Positions 33,521 to 45,214 of a stretch of 64,000 nt of DNA are shown piece by piece. The notes under the pieces were generated by a model, which did not search any database, had not been told where the DNA came from, and saw only the letters and a list, made by a program, of their open reading frames with translations. Source of the DNA: Histoplasma ohiense (taxonomy: Eukaryota; Ascomycota; Eurotiomycetes; Onygenales; Ajellomycetaceae); assembly GCA_017607445.1 (NCBI GenBank), contig JAEVHH010000007.1, positions 992,001 to 1,056,000 on the forward strand. Reading direction: 5' to 3'. The position numbers and the translations under genes are program-made. Numbering within the stretch: the stretch's first letter is position 1; every line of letters begins with the position of its first letter.

Positions 33521-35304
33521 ATGGCGCCTCAGCTGGAACCGTTTTTCAAGGAGTGAGTTATGGATATAGATCATATCTTTCCCCACTAAATTCACCGATG
33601 CATGGAGGATATGCCGTTTGCTGATATCAAGGCCCACATTGCCTTACCATGTAGGGTTGACAACCTCCAAGACCACTTCATTGATCGTATGTGCGATGAC
33701 CCAATCCTATCTAGAAGCTACAGGCTTGGATGATTGCTAATTCCCCTCGTTTTGATATAGGCCTGAGAAAAGCTGTTGCTATCCCGTCAATTTCTGCCCA
33801 GGATGACAACAGACGGGATGTTGTCAGAGTACGTTGCTAAACCTCCACGGCCGATATGTGCCACTGCAATCCTCAAAAAAGGCACCACATTTTCTAATTG
33901 TTGCTTATTACTACAGATGGGAGAATTCCTTGTCGATGAACTCAAGCGTCTGGGAGCTGAAGTTGAGATCCGACAACTGGGGAAGGAACCTGGACGGCCT
34001 CATCTGGACCTGCCCCCTGTCATCCTCACCCGCTACGGTAATGATAAGAACAAGCGGACCATTCTCGTCTATGGTCATTACGATGTTCAGCCCGCCCTTC
34101 GTGAGGATGGCTGGAACACGGAGCCGTTCACCCTCACAGTCGATGAGAAAGGTAGAATGTTCGGTCGTGGCAGCACGGATGACAAAGGCCCAATCATGGG
34201 TTGGCTAAACGTCATCGAAGCGCACCAGAAGGCTGGAGTCGATTTCCCCGTTAACCTGCTCGGCTGCTTTGAGGGTATGGAAGAGTACGGCTCGCTGGGG
34301 CTCGAGGAGTTCGTAAAAGCCGAAAGTAAGGCGTTTTTCAAGGATGCCGATGCTGTATGCATCTCTGATAACTACTGGCTGGGTACTGAGAAACCATGTC
34401 TCACCTACGGTTTGCGCGGCTGCAATTACTACTCGCTCACCGTCTCCGGCCCGGGGCAGGACTTGCACAGCGGCGTCTTTGGCGGCACGGTTCATGAACC
34501 TATGACGGATCTGGTCATTCTCCTCTCCAAGCTGGTTGATGCTAAAGGCAACATCCAGATTCCAGGCATAAACGAGCTCGTCGCTCCACTGACAGAGGAT
34601 GAGAAGAACTTGTACACTGACATCGGTTTCACCATGGATAACCTGTACGAGTCTCTTGGCAACACCACCTCCATTTTCCCAGACAAGGAATCCACCCTCA
34701 TGAGACGATGGCGCTACCCATCTCTCTCCATCCACGGCGTGGAAGGCGCTTATTCCGCCCCGGGTGCCAAGACAGTTATTCCCGCGAAAGTCATCGGAAA
34801 GTTCTCCATCCGTACCGTGCCCAATATGGAGAGCGATGATGTGGACCGATTGGTGTTTGATTATGTCAAGGCCGAGTTCGCCAAATTGAACAGCAAGAAT
34901 ACTATGGATTGCTCGCTGCAGCATGGTGGGAAATGGTGGGTGGCTAGCCCTAAACACTGGAATTTCCAGGCTGCGAGTAAGGCTGTTAAGCAGGTATTTG
35001 GTATTGAGCCGGATATGACGAGGGAGGGCGGGAGGTACTTTTGATCCCCTTTTCCTTTTTCCCTTGTGTCGTTTTGTACTCGAATGAACATTAATTTTCA
35101 ACTAACTGTAACACAATTAGCATCCCCATCACCCTTACTTTCGAAGAAGCCACTGGCAAGAACGTCCTTTTGTTACCCATGGGCAGCTCGACGGATATGG
35201 CACATTCCACTAACGAGAAGCTCGACAAGCGCAACTACATTGAGGGCACTAAGCTGATGGGCGCTTATCTGCACTACGTTGCTGAGGAACCCGTTAACGA
35301 GTAG
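33521..35304 (+). CDS. DUG1: Cys-Gly metallodipeptidase Dug1 (M20 family)
   Basis: Dug1 cleaves Cys-Gly and, with Dug2/Dug3, takes part in glutathione degradation in the cytosol. Five exons, 33521-33552, 33655-33686, 33761-33828, 33917-35034 and 35121-35304, give 477 codons plus stop. The first three exons are tiny; two are 32 bp. The start MAPQLEPFFKEVDNLQDHF matches the fungal family. Metal and catalytic residues are present and spaced as in yeast: H98 and D100 in YGHYDVQP, D132 in GSTDDKGP, E166/E167 in EGMEEYGS, D195 in ISDNYWLG and H445 in DMAHSTNEK. The frame stays open upstream for 101 codons to an ATG at 33218, so a longer form is possible. An alternative reading of the 33776 frame runs through intron 3 and is not the product. 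Confidence 0.94.
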
Positions 35305-35929
35305 ACAGGTAGACAAACCTTTCTGTGTTTTTTATCTTATTTTTCCTGTTACACTTGGTATCTGTGTCCGGGAGGGATGGAGGATATTTACTGTATAGTT
35401 AGTTTTCACTTTGAACTTTGTAGATGCCCTATAAGTAGCATGTAGCATGATATAACTATAACTGATCATGAAAGTACCCAGGAATGGTTTTTCAGGTGTC
35501 AGCAGGCGATTACGGTTTATGTGTTCTATATAGTTCATCTGCATGGTTTGATGAGACAATCTTTGGCCGAAAATCGTATTTTCCTAAGCAGCTATTCTTG
35601 ATTGAATACTTTCCTGTAGCGTACGAACCGTCAAGGGCACATAGACATCGCCTAGATAAATCTTGTATGCAATGTGTGGGACAATGTCGATGCATCTGAT
35701 AAATCTCAATCGGGAAATATTGAGGTCGCTATCACGTGGTTCCACGATGCGCTTGGTTTTGCACGCGACGCGACATGAATTTACCAACAACGACAAGCGC
35801 TTGACTCAACATCTGCTGAGCACTCAGAACATCTGCACGGGGACCTGGGATGTCAGGATTATTGTGATTCATAAGCAACTCACAAAATCTTTTTCATGAC
35901 TTGTCATTTGACAGCTCCCATTTCTCTCC
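35305..35929. other. Intergenic DUG1-SMC6
   Basis: About 625 bp between two rightward genes; 3' flank of DUG1 and promoter of SMC6. No gene recognised. Confidence 0.5.
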
Positions 35930-38900
35930 ATGGCTCCGATCAAGCGGAGTCGAGTCGATCAGCACTATGATCCCTCCTCGAGTGCGCTGGTAAGTTCACA
36001 GCTTGGCCCGGAGTGAAATTTAAGAAAACATTGAATTGGGGCCCCCTCACCCCATCTCTCTTCGAGGCCTCGGAAAAATAAAAATAATCCAGCGCTAAAA
36101 CATTCTCCCATTTATCTATAGAGAAAGAAGGTGCGCACTTCAGACGTCCTGACAGCCCGGGGAGCCAGTGACAGCGACAGCGACAGCGACAGCGACGATG
36201 ACGCCGCCAACTCTTCCAATTCGGATATGTATGATTCCGCGGCGGAATCCGCCTCTGAGCGCAACGGAGCAGACCCGGCCCACACTCCCAACGGCCCGGC
36301 ATTCGAATCCGACTCCCAACTCGTCGAACCAGACCTAGACGAGGACGCCATCGAGCGACGCGCCAGCCAATACATCCAGAAGAAATTTTCGCAAAACATA
36401 GAAAACGTGCCCGCTGAACATGGCATCATCGAGCGGGTAGACTGCTACAATTTCATGTGCCACGAGCATTTCTCCGTCGACCTAGGCCCACTGATAAATT
36501 TCATCGTAGGCAAGAATGGGAGTGGAAAAAGTGCTATCCTTACGGCCCTCACGCTCTGTTTGGGTGGAAAAGCGTCTGTGACGAATCGAGGTCAGAGTTT
36601 GAAGAGTTTCATTAAGGAGGGAAAGGAGTATGTCTCTTTTTTTTTTTTTTTTTTCCCTGTGATATGTCATTTAAAATCAACTGCGCGCAAATTTTGCTAA
36701 ACCTTTTGTATTTTTCTTTTAGCTCTGCGACTATTGTGGTTCGCATCAAGAATCAGGGAGATAGTGCATATAATCCGAACGAATTCGGAAACTCAATCAT
36801 CATCGAGCGTCATTTCTCCAGAAACGGCTCGAGTGGATTCAAAATCAAAAGTTCATCCGGCCGTGTTGTATCCACGAAGAAGTCCGAACTCGACTCCATC
36901 ACCGATTATTTTGCCCTCCAGATTGACAATCCCATGAATGTCCTCTCTCAAGACATGGCCCGCCAGTTTCTAAGCAGCTCCAGCCCGTCGGAAAAATACA
37001 AATTTTTCGTAAAGGGAGTCCAACTAGAACAGCTGGATCAAGATTACCGCTTGCTTGAAGAGTCAATTGACCAGACGGAAGCGAAATTGTCGATTCATTT
37101 GGACCAGATCAAGGATTTGGAGACTAACAGGAACAACGCCAGGGCAAAACTCGCGCTATCGGATAAAAATGAAACCATGCGGGCCAGAGTGAGGAACTTA
37201 CGAGCTCAGATGGCGTGGGTACAGGTTGAAGAACAGGAAAAAGTTCGTAAATAGATGTATATATATTTTTATATAATGAGTATTGGGGTAGTCATATCTC
37301 GGGCTAACCTACGGAATAGAATCGAGATGCGTGCGATGCGCAACTTGCGGAAGCTACTAGGAAGATCGCAGATTTGGAGGTTGAAGTTGCGAAAGCTGAT
37401 GAGCTTTATCAAGCGGCAGATCGTGAATATGGCATAGCTGCTGAAGCCGTCCTAGCGGCAAAATCTGAACTAGAAGCCCAAGCAGATCGCGGGAAGGTTG
37501 CAAAGGAAAATATGAATGAGATTGTGAAAGAGCGCCGCGAGCTTCAGGTACGTCAAGTAATATTTTGTCAAATGATATTGTTTGGTAATTAATTCCGGTG
37601 TCTTTTTTTACGTTCTCAAGGCGACACAACGCACAATCCGCGAATGCCTGAAGACTGCCGAGTCAGCTATCGCAGAGACTGAACGAAAAATAAATGAGGA
37701 AAAGAAGCGACTTGAGGATTTAGACGGCGGAAACCACGCTAGGAGGCTGGCGGAACTCGAGCAGAGAAAATCTCAAGCGGAAGAGGCGCTCAATACGTAC
37801 AATGCCCACAGAAAAGATGTGAATCGGCTACAAGAGGACATCAACAATGCGGAGCGAGAATACCAAGGGAAGCGTGAACCTGTCAACAAACAGCGGTCTG
37901 ATATAGAGCAAACTGAAAACCGACTTCGCAGCCTCACGCGGGACAGAGGACAACAGCAGAACGGCTTCCATGAAAAGATGCCCATGTTGTTAAGGGCGAT
38001 TGAACAGGAACAGTACAAGTTTTCGAGAAAACCTGTCGGGCCATTGGGTAACCATATACGGCTGTTGAAGCCGAAATGGTCTGGGGTCCTCGAAAGCTCG
38101 CTGGGGGCAAACCTAACTGGGTTTGTGGTAACGGCGAAAAGCGATTCCAACATTCTATCGAGCATCATGAAACGGGTCGGGTGGTAGGTTTTAAAGCCTT
38201 TACTGACTTTGCGACGTGCTTGATCTGTATGTTGATTTTCATCCGCATTTAGTGAATGTCCTATCTTCATCGGGAATGATATTGGGAATATGGATACGTC
38301 CCCCAATGAACCAGACCCTCAATTCGACACGATGTTACGTGTTTTAGAGGTAAGGAACCTCCAACGATAGAATTGACGATGTTGAGTTTCATTACTAAAA
38401 TCATTTCAGATCGATAACGATTTGGTTCGGCGGCAGCTGGTTATAACAAATGGCATTGAACAGGTGCTTCTCATTGAGAACTTGGAAGATGCTTCGGTTG
38501 TAATGTTTGACGGCGAGCGGCCGAGAAACGTGAGGCGATGTTTATGTATCGACCAACGAGACCGACGAAGAGGGATTCACTTGTCCTATAGCCGGACGGG
38601 GGAGCCCACGCAATCTCCAGTCCAAGCATATTTAGGACGACCTCGAATGAAAACCGACTTTGAGTCCCAAATCAAGTACGTAGCCATTTACGCACAATAA
38701 GAAAAGTTGACCCCCAGTTACTTACTCATTGCCTCATGTAGGATACAGCAAGATGCTGTCAGTAGGTTGAAGCAGGACCTCCTCGAACTGGAAACCCAAG
38801 AACGCTTAGCGCGCAACCACCTTGAAAAATGCAAACAGGCAGTCGTTAGACATAGCAGACAGCAGGAGCAGCTAAAGATTGCCTGGCAACAGGCGGAAGA

Positions 38901-40413
38901 TCGCGTCGAGGAGCTTCAAAGTGCAATTGACGGAGATGCAACTGAAGACGGCAAGCTTGATGCATTGCAAACATCCCTGCAAGAACATGAAGGAGAGAAA
39001 CGAACCCACGAGAGTTCGTTTGAGGATAGCGTTAATAAAATGGACAGCATAATGGAGACTCTAAAGGAGAAGAAACGAGAAGTGACTGAGATCGAAATGG
39101 AGATCGCTGAGTATCGCAAAAAGGTCGAAAATCTTGAAGCCAAAGAGTCGAAAACCCTGGAGAAGCGGAGAAAAGCTCTCGTTGATAAAAACGTGGTTAT
39201 TGATAAGCTTGAGTCCTTGAAGGGGGATAAGGCACATATCGTGAGGAGGCGCCAGGAACTTGGCGATATCATTTTGGACTTCACTGCCAAGGCAAGTTCG
39301 GTTTCTCCACGTGTGGCTGTCTCCGAGGGCGAGACAGCAAATAGTCTTGATAAGAAACTTGTGAGACTGAAGAGGGATCTTGATCGATTTGATAAAGAGT
39401 ATGTATATTTCCCATTTTTGCCAAAGGGGGGAAGGGACAGGAAAAAGATCTCTGCTAATGCCGTCTAGTTTGGGAGATCGGGAGAAGATTGCCACCGAAG
39501 CAGCCGAAGCAGAGGAAAAATATGAAAGTGCTAGGCGCCAGGTTGCTGAGCTTGAAGAACTCGCGCAGGTAATCACTTCCATGATACAAATTTTCGTCCC
39601 AATCTTAATCTGGCCTTGTGCCTACAAAACCCTAACTAACAATTCTATAGAGGTTCAAGATTACATTAAATAACCGGCGAAAACGATGGGAGAATTTTCG
39701 CTCCCTCATCACTGCGCAGGCTAAACTCCAGTTTACCTATCTGCTGTCTGAGCGAAGTTTCCGCGGCCAGATTCTATCAGATCATACGAAAAAATTGCTT
39801 GATGTCCATGTCGAGCCGGATATCACCAAGGAGAGTGCCAAGGGCAGAAATGCTAGGACTCTATCTGGAGGAGAAAAGTCATTCTCGCAGATATGTCTTT
39901 TGCTCTCGCTGTGGGAGGCCATGGGGTCACCGATCCGCTGCTTGGATGAATTGTATGTGATGTCATGACTGATTGATACCCTTACTTACCGCTATTCATT
40001 TTTTTGTTTACATACTAACTGGCTTTTTTTTTTTCTCCCACGTGTTAGTGACGTATACATGGACTCTATCAACCGGCGCATGAGTATCGAGATGCTGGTA
40101 GGTTCTCCCCTTCCCGCGCCTGCTTTTGTGTCGTCTTGCATCTTCTGTGTTATTCTCCGGACTTAACTCTGTGGTAATAAAAAATAGATGATAGCAGCAA
40201 GGCGGTCCGTTGGGCGGCAGTTCATCTTCATTACCCCGGGTGCGAGACACGAAATCCAGCCTGCGCCAGACGTTAGGATCAAAGAGTATGTTATTTTCTT
40301 CTCTCTGTACCCGAAATCGTGACCCTGAAACTAACGTGAGATTTCCATTTCTTTCTTTTCTCTCTAGACTTGCCGAACCAGAACGGGGCCAAACGACGCT
40401 GCCGTTTGCGTGA
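35930..40413 (+). CDS. SMC6: Structural maintenance of chromosomes protein 6 (Smc6)
   Basis: Smc6 pairs with Smc5 in a DNA-entrapping ATPase complex for recombination repair and replication stress, in the nucleus. Thirteen exons: 35930-35989, 36122-36627, 36723-37242, 37320-37547, 37621-38183, 38253-38349, 38410-38675, 38742-39398, 39469-39568, 39651-39952, 40049-40097, 40188-40285 and 40368-40413; 1163 codons plus stop. Walker A is GKNGSGKS (about residues 150-157). The signature motif is LSGGEKSFSQ, and Walker B/D-loop is LDEFDVYMDSINRRMS, divided by an intron inside the Phe codon. Two long coiled-coil arms flank a hinge (about residues 480-650). The C-terminus ends LPFA. The N-terminal tail is rich in SD repeats. 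The exon 3 donor (GTTCGT) is weak but required by frame; a TAG follows 9 bp later if unspliced. Confidence 0.94.
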
Positions 40414-41543
40414 GATTTATTTAAGAATTGCTGGCTCTGTCATTATTTTATTCATTGGTTTATATCATCACTAAATACTGTACTGGGCGGGTGGTTTGTT
40501 GGTAGACCTTTTTATTTATTTATTTTTGTATTTCTATTCCTTCGTCTTTTATTTTCTTGTACAGTACATACATATGCCAACTGCATCCATTTTATGAGTT
40601 CAGTGCCAAGATTTGCTCCATTAAATAACATCAGGGTTTAATTAGTTTTCCTTCCTACTGTTTGTACATGTACGGAGTACATACATGGCTGCTTCTCACA
40701 CACACAGAATATCAATCAATTGGGAGCAACTCGTTTGACAGGTATTATTATGAAATTTGACACGGGTTCAAAATGCTCTGCGACCAACGCCACCCCCGCT
40801 GGTAAAGAACTATTGACGTTACTTTAAGTTTTTGCAGGAAAAAAAGAAAAAAGAAAAAAGAAAAAAAAAATTCACTGGGAAATTGCCGATGCTTAGATAC
40901 AACGCCAGCCAAACCAAGCCAAACCCAACTTGGGGCATCAAATAAATTGGTCAAATCAGCCCTGCTTGGACCATATGAAATGAACCGTACATAATATAAA
41001 TATAGTAACTATATAAATGTTGGAAAAATAAAATCTCAAATCTCAAATCAGGTGGCCAAATGAGGCGTGGGAGGGTGGGTAAACTCCCTATACGGATACA
41101 TTTATTTATTCCTATGAACACCGGCTTGGCTACTCTGCTACCTAGGTAGCCACGAGGGGGAGAGCCTGGAGAGGGGAAGTTTCTATCCAGTTAACTCCCC
41201 ATCTCTCCGAAGGGCCAAACTGCTGCTGATGTCGCCGCACAAGCCCGATGAATCGTCATCATCATCACCATCACCTTCCCTATCCACTGAGTTTGATTGG
41301 ATGGTTTAACAAAGGAAAGCAGGCAGGGCAAAAAGAATACGAAAAGGGAAAAGAAAAGGAAAAAAGAAGCGAAACGGTGGCAGATTGAGTGGTTTTTTGT
41401 TCGAACCATGAGATGGAATTGCCCAAAGAGCCGTCTATACACATCCAATAAATAATAAACAATACAACAAATAGTATGCTCCAAAAAGGGGGTAGATAAG
41501 ATGCCAAGATGAAAAATAATCTAATAATAACAATAATAACATA

Positions 41544-41589
<46 letters not shown>

Positions 41590-41682
41590 GTCGTTCGCGA
41601 AAAGGGGGGAGACGTGAATAAGAAAGGTGAAAAATAGAATATGTGTAAACGAGGTGGTGTGACGTTAAATTCAAAACCGTAG
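40414..41682. other. Convergent 3' region SMC6/glycosyltransferase-like gene
   Basis: About 1.27 kb, AT-rich, with low-complexity A runs (40836-40870) and an AAT repeat. Leftward frames up to 189 codons here are repeat-driven hydrophobic sequence and not credible genes. Confidence 0.5.
41543..41588. repeat. (AAT)n microsatellite
   Basis: About 15 AAT units just beyond the stop of the leftward membrane-protein gene, probably in its 3' UTR. Confidence 0.9.
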
Positions 41683-43306
41683 TTATTGCTGCTTCGGCCC
41701 ATCGTTCCGGTGTTTCGATTGGCTGCCGTGCCTACATATGAATTCGTTCGCGTACAAGTTATACCTAGAGAGTAAATCCGTGGCTGTGATCCTGTGTTGA
41801 TGCATGAAATTAAAGTGTGCGGCGAGTGCTTTGCCTTCGATAAGAACATCTATATTGAAAACGGCGGAACAGTGTCAGTGTCGGTGTCGAATTTGCTTTT
41901 CTTTTGACACGAGTTGAATAATAGAGAGCGAGTGTTCATAGAATAGTAGCAACGTATCCAAAACGGTTGCGGGGACCCAGGGGGGGGCGGAGGGGGGTGA
42001 GAGGAATATTGTTTTTACTCACGTCTCTGCAACTTCTTCGGCAAGTCCAAAACAATCATATCTTCATCCCCTCTATTATTGGGCCAATGCTCCACATCAG
42101 TATCCAGAATATCGTCTCCCAGAATCGCGAGGCAATTGATCCGAATCCGCTCGCCCTGCATATTCCAGGGCGGTTGGAATTTATATAGGTCTGTGGTATT
42201 CCGCTCCAGGTTTTCCAGCAGTGAATAATGCTGCTGCGCCGCAATCGCCCAGCTCTCATACGTAGGACCCCAGAAGTCGTACGTCAGGTTCGCGACAGGG
42301 GTGCGGTGGAGCGCCCTGTCGTCGTTGACACGGAGCCAGCGATGTTTGCCGCCCTCCGGGGGGTCTCTGTCCTGCGGCCATCTGAACGTGCTCGGGCCGG
42401 ACCAGAAGGGGTGGCTGGAGGGACGCCAGTTTTCCGAACTACTGTGGTTGGTGTAAGTGGGATCTGCCTCGAGTTCAGGGAAGTATGGGTGCAGAGCACC
42501 GAGGTGGAAGTGAAGGAAAGACAACGGCGGGCTGTTGATGACGTTCGCGGAGACAGCAAAGCTGTCCGGGTATTTTAATTTGGTCGTGACCATATGTGGA
42601 ATCGCATCGTCCGCGAGCCAAACCTAGGAGATTGAGGTAAGTGATATGACACCAAAAAGTTGATAAGACTTGTCAACGGGCTGTCCCTGTCGCGTAAGAC
42701 TGGAAACATGGGAGAGGGGAGGCCACAAACAATATCATCGTCAAGTTTGACATAAATCGTACCCCTCTGCACCCTTCTCCAGAGTTTGGTATAGTCTGGC
42801 CATCCGACGGGCTTTTTTATCGGAATTTTCTTATAGCGGGGGGACCTGGCAATGATCTCATCGAGAAATTGGAGATCTTCTTTATTATTCGTATTGGCGA
42901 ACCAAAGCACTTCATCTAGCCATCCGCCATTGTCTACCAGATTCCGCTACTCGAATTGTGAGAGAACGTAGGGTTAAAAAAAAAAAAAAAATTTTTAAGG
43001 ACGAAAAAAAATAGAACCAACCTCAACATAGCAATTCATCGATGCCGCTCGATCCCGCCGCCCAAAAAACACCATGCCTGTAATATTGTAATTCTTAGGC
43101 TTAACAAGGGTCTCTACTTGTCCTTGTTGGCCCTGCTGTCCATGACTGTTGCTGCTCTCATAGTGCTCCTGCTGCAGGCCTATCGTGGGAGCAGATCTCC
43201 ACGGCTGGCGATCCAGCGAGAACGACAACTTGATCAGGCATAGCAGGACGGCGACGGCGACGAAGACGAGAACGGCAGGCCTTCGAATTGACTGTGAGGA
43301 GAGCAT
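41683..43306 (-). CDS. Type II membrane protein with glycosyltransferase-like DDD motif
   Basis: Four exons, 43306-43022, 42946-42731, 42623-42023 and 41849-41683, give 422 codons plus stop. A short cytosolic N-terminus (MLSSQSIRRP) is followed by one hydrophobic segment at residues 11-28 and then a lumenal-type domain: the layout of Golgi glycosyltransferases. The motif YVKLDDDIVWLADDAIPHMV (DDD at 164-166) resembles the metal-binding DxD of GT-A enzymes and is divided by intron 2 after DDDI. N-glycosylation sequons are seen (NIT, NHS, NTT, NLT). The family is common in ascomycetes but I know no characterised member, so the enzyme role is inferred. The start could lie at an in-frame ATG 54 codons upstream, which would lengthen the cytosolic tail. 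The donors of exons 1 and 2 (GTTGGT, GTTTGT) are non-optimal but frame-consistent. Confidence 0.75.
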
Positions 43307-43654
43307 GGAGGTGGATGAGTTGGCGTGTGACCCACCATGAGTCGAGGAAGCGGGTATGGGAGGAGAGGAGGGAGAAGAGGGCGAAAGGAGACGGACGGGA
43401 GGGAGCCGAGTGTATGCCGCCGAGAAGGACAGTAGCCAACGAAGCAGCCGGGAGCAGAAGAGGATCAAGAGAGTAAAAGAGAGAGAAAGATCAAGCGAGA
43501 GATCGAGAAAAATGGTCGATTGGGCGGGCGATCAGTTCGCCGCCGACTCGAGCGGAGCCGCCGTGTGGGAAGGGCAATCCAGAGTTTGCCTCATCCACGA
43601 AGGAAGGGCACGAAGGAAGAGACCAGGAATGGCGACATCGCGCGCAAGAGGCCA

Positions 43655-43700
43655 AGTCGCTGGGTCAGTCGCTGGGTCAGTCGTCGCTGGGTCAGTCGCC
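43655..43700. repeat. Short tandem repeat, unit about TCGCTGGGTCAG
   Basis: Three near-identical copies of a 12-base unit containing CTGGGTCAG, the third offset by an extra TCG, followed by a diverged CGGGCTGGGTCG. It lies about 350-400 bp upstream of the start of the membrane-protein gene. Confidence 0.75.
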
Positions 43701-44180
43701 GCCGGGCTGGGTCGACATTGGGTTTTGACAAGCGGGCGAATGTGGCGTCGGGCGGTGTGTTTAGTTCGAGACATGGCGGAGACACCAAAGATCGCGGGCT
43801 TGGGCTGTCCCGCGAGATCCAAATCTTGGAACGTCGAACGTCGATGGTCATATATCTGTCCCGATGTATTCACAGCGGATGTCTGGATGTATGGATGGAT
43901 CTCCCCATCTATCTATCTATCTTGCTCCGTGTCGACGTGGCAGCGCAGGGAGGGAAAGGCAATACAATACACCCCGACCTGGCCGTGAATACTCTTCATG
44001 GCCCCACGGAACCAGCTGAGGACCTCGTATTCTGCTCCTGAGCATGGCCTGAGTGGTCGTTGTTGGCGTTAGAGTTCGAGTTGCGAGTTGTCTCATTCCA
44101 TATTGCTTTTTGCGATGAAACAGACAAAAGACATCCATCGCGTCTTCCATATTCCCCCTGCAGCAGCCCTACGGAGCGGG

Positions 44181-44230
44181 CTTCTTCCTCCTCTTCCTCC
44201 TCTTCCTCCTCTTCTTCCTCTTCTTCCTCA
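44181..44230. repeat. (TTCCTCC/TTC)n pyrimidine repeat
   Basis: About 50 bp of CTTCCTCC/CTTCTT units. It generates poly-Ser and poly-Leu/Pro frames on the plus strand that should not be taken as genes. Confidence 0.85.
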
Positions 44231-44644
44231 TCTCGGTGGGGTTCCGAATCTTTGCAAACTCAGCGTAACCCAAGGATACTGCTCAACTCAAAGGACGGTG
44301 GAAGGGAACAAAACCCGTTCGGGGACCGTGAGCCAAGATTACAGCTGTCACAAATGTGTATATATATACAGCTATATAAAGCGATTACATGTACAGATTA
44401 AATACAATTGAGGTTATATCTATGTCGGCATGCATGTGTGCATGTATTTCTACCATCACACAACTTCATTTGTAGCCAGCCAGTCGAGCCCAGGAGCAAG
44501 CAGCAGAGAACAAGATCCCATGGCCTGCTTCAATTCTCCTGTTGCTTTCTTTGCCTGAATCCCTCCGCTCGACGAATATCCTTTCACATTAGCTATGCCC
44601 TTTTGACTGGAATCAGGGGCGAGATCCCAGACGCTCTCGCCACC

Positions 44645-44683
<39 letters not shown>
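44645..44683. repeat. (AT)n microsatellite
   Basis: About 39 bp of AT units with a GT interruption. No coding context. Confidence 0.9.
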
Positions 44684-44784
44684 GGATTTGCACCAATCTA
44701 TCATTTCCTCTGGTTCCTTCTGACAAATGGAATATACAATATAGATGTGTATCCACGTGGCGCTTTAAAAAATTTATCCAAAAT

Positions 44785-45158
44785 TCAAGCCGATGATCGT
44801 TCACTCATCCATTCCTTTTCACTTTCCCCTTTTTTTTCCTCCTCTTCATCAGCCTCGTCGTCCCCGTCTCCATCCAAGGAACTGAAGCCGTACTGCTCGC
44901 TCATCCGCTTGATCTCATCCGCTGTGAGGTACGGCAGCTGCTTGGCGGCAGTCACATAGCTGATCTTCTCCGTCCTCCAGAATGCGGCACCCCCCCCCCC
45001 GCCTCCGGATAGAAGAAGTAGATCGTGGGCAAGAAGCAGTCGTTGACACAGATACGTGCCCCAGCTAATCCCGTCCAACATGACGGACACAGATCATGAC
45101 AATGAATGACAAAGTTGAAGTGAAGAGCCAGTTGGAGCACTGCTGGAGGAGCGCTCAT
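44785..45158 (-). pseudogene. Possible broken coding remnant around a C10 homopolymer
   Basis: Two leftward frames look more protein-like than their surroundings and meet at a run of about ten C at 44991-45000. Upstream (from 45158) one frame reads ICVNDCFLPTIYFFYPE; downstream, a different frame reads WRTEKISYVTAAKQLPYLTADEIKRMSEQYGF and then an acidic end. A change in homopolymer length could have shifted frame. I cannot assign a family. The other possibilities are an intron across the run, or chance open frames. Confidence 0.25.
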
Positions 45159-45214
45159 TGGCCTTCTTGGCGCCTGTTTTATTTAATCGGGGAAGATCTC
45201 GGCCGGGTGCAGCC

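Larger units (their letters stand above)
43307..44784. other. Gene-poor region with low-complexity sequence
   Basis: About 1.5 kb. The left part (43307-43520) is purine-rich and is probably the promoter/5' UTR of the membrane-protein gene. Overlapping open frames on both strands (43356-44040) are Arg/Ser-rich shadows of compositional bias. Repeats are listed separately. No gene recognised. Confidence 0.5.

Noticed and set aside
33776..35044. A 422-codon M20 peptidase starting at 33776
   Set aside because: Its first residues read exon 3 in the wrong frame and then intron 3; the family N-terminus is recovered only with the small exons from 33521.
40741..40800. tRNA-like GGGTTCAAAA box
   Set aside because: No matching acceptor stem, anticodon arm or A box at proper spacing.
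41280..41849. Minus-strand frame of 189 codons
   Set aside because: Poly-Ile/Leu from an AAT repeat; its right end only overlaps the real last exon of the membrane-protein gene in another frame.
43356..44041. Overlapping plus-strand frames of 173-210 codons
   Set aside because: Arg/Ser-rich shadows in two frames at once over a purine-rich leader and the tandem repeat; no conserved-looking segment.
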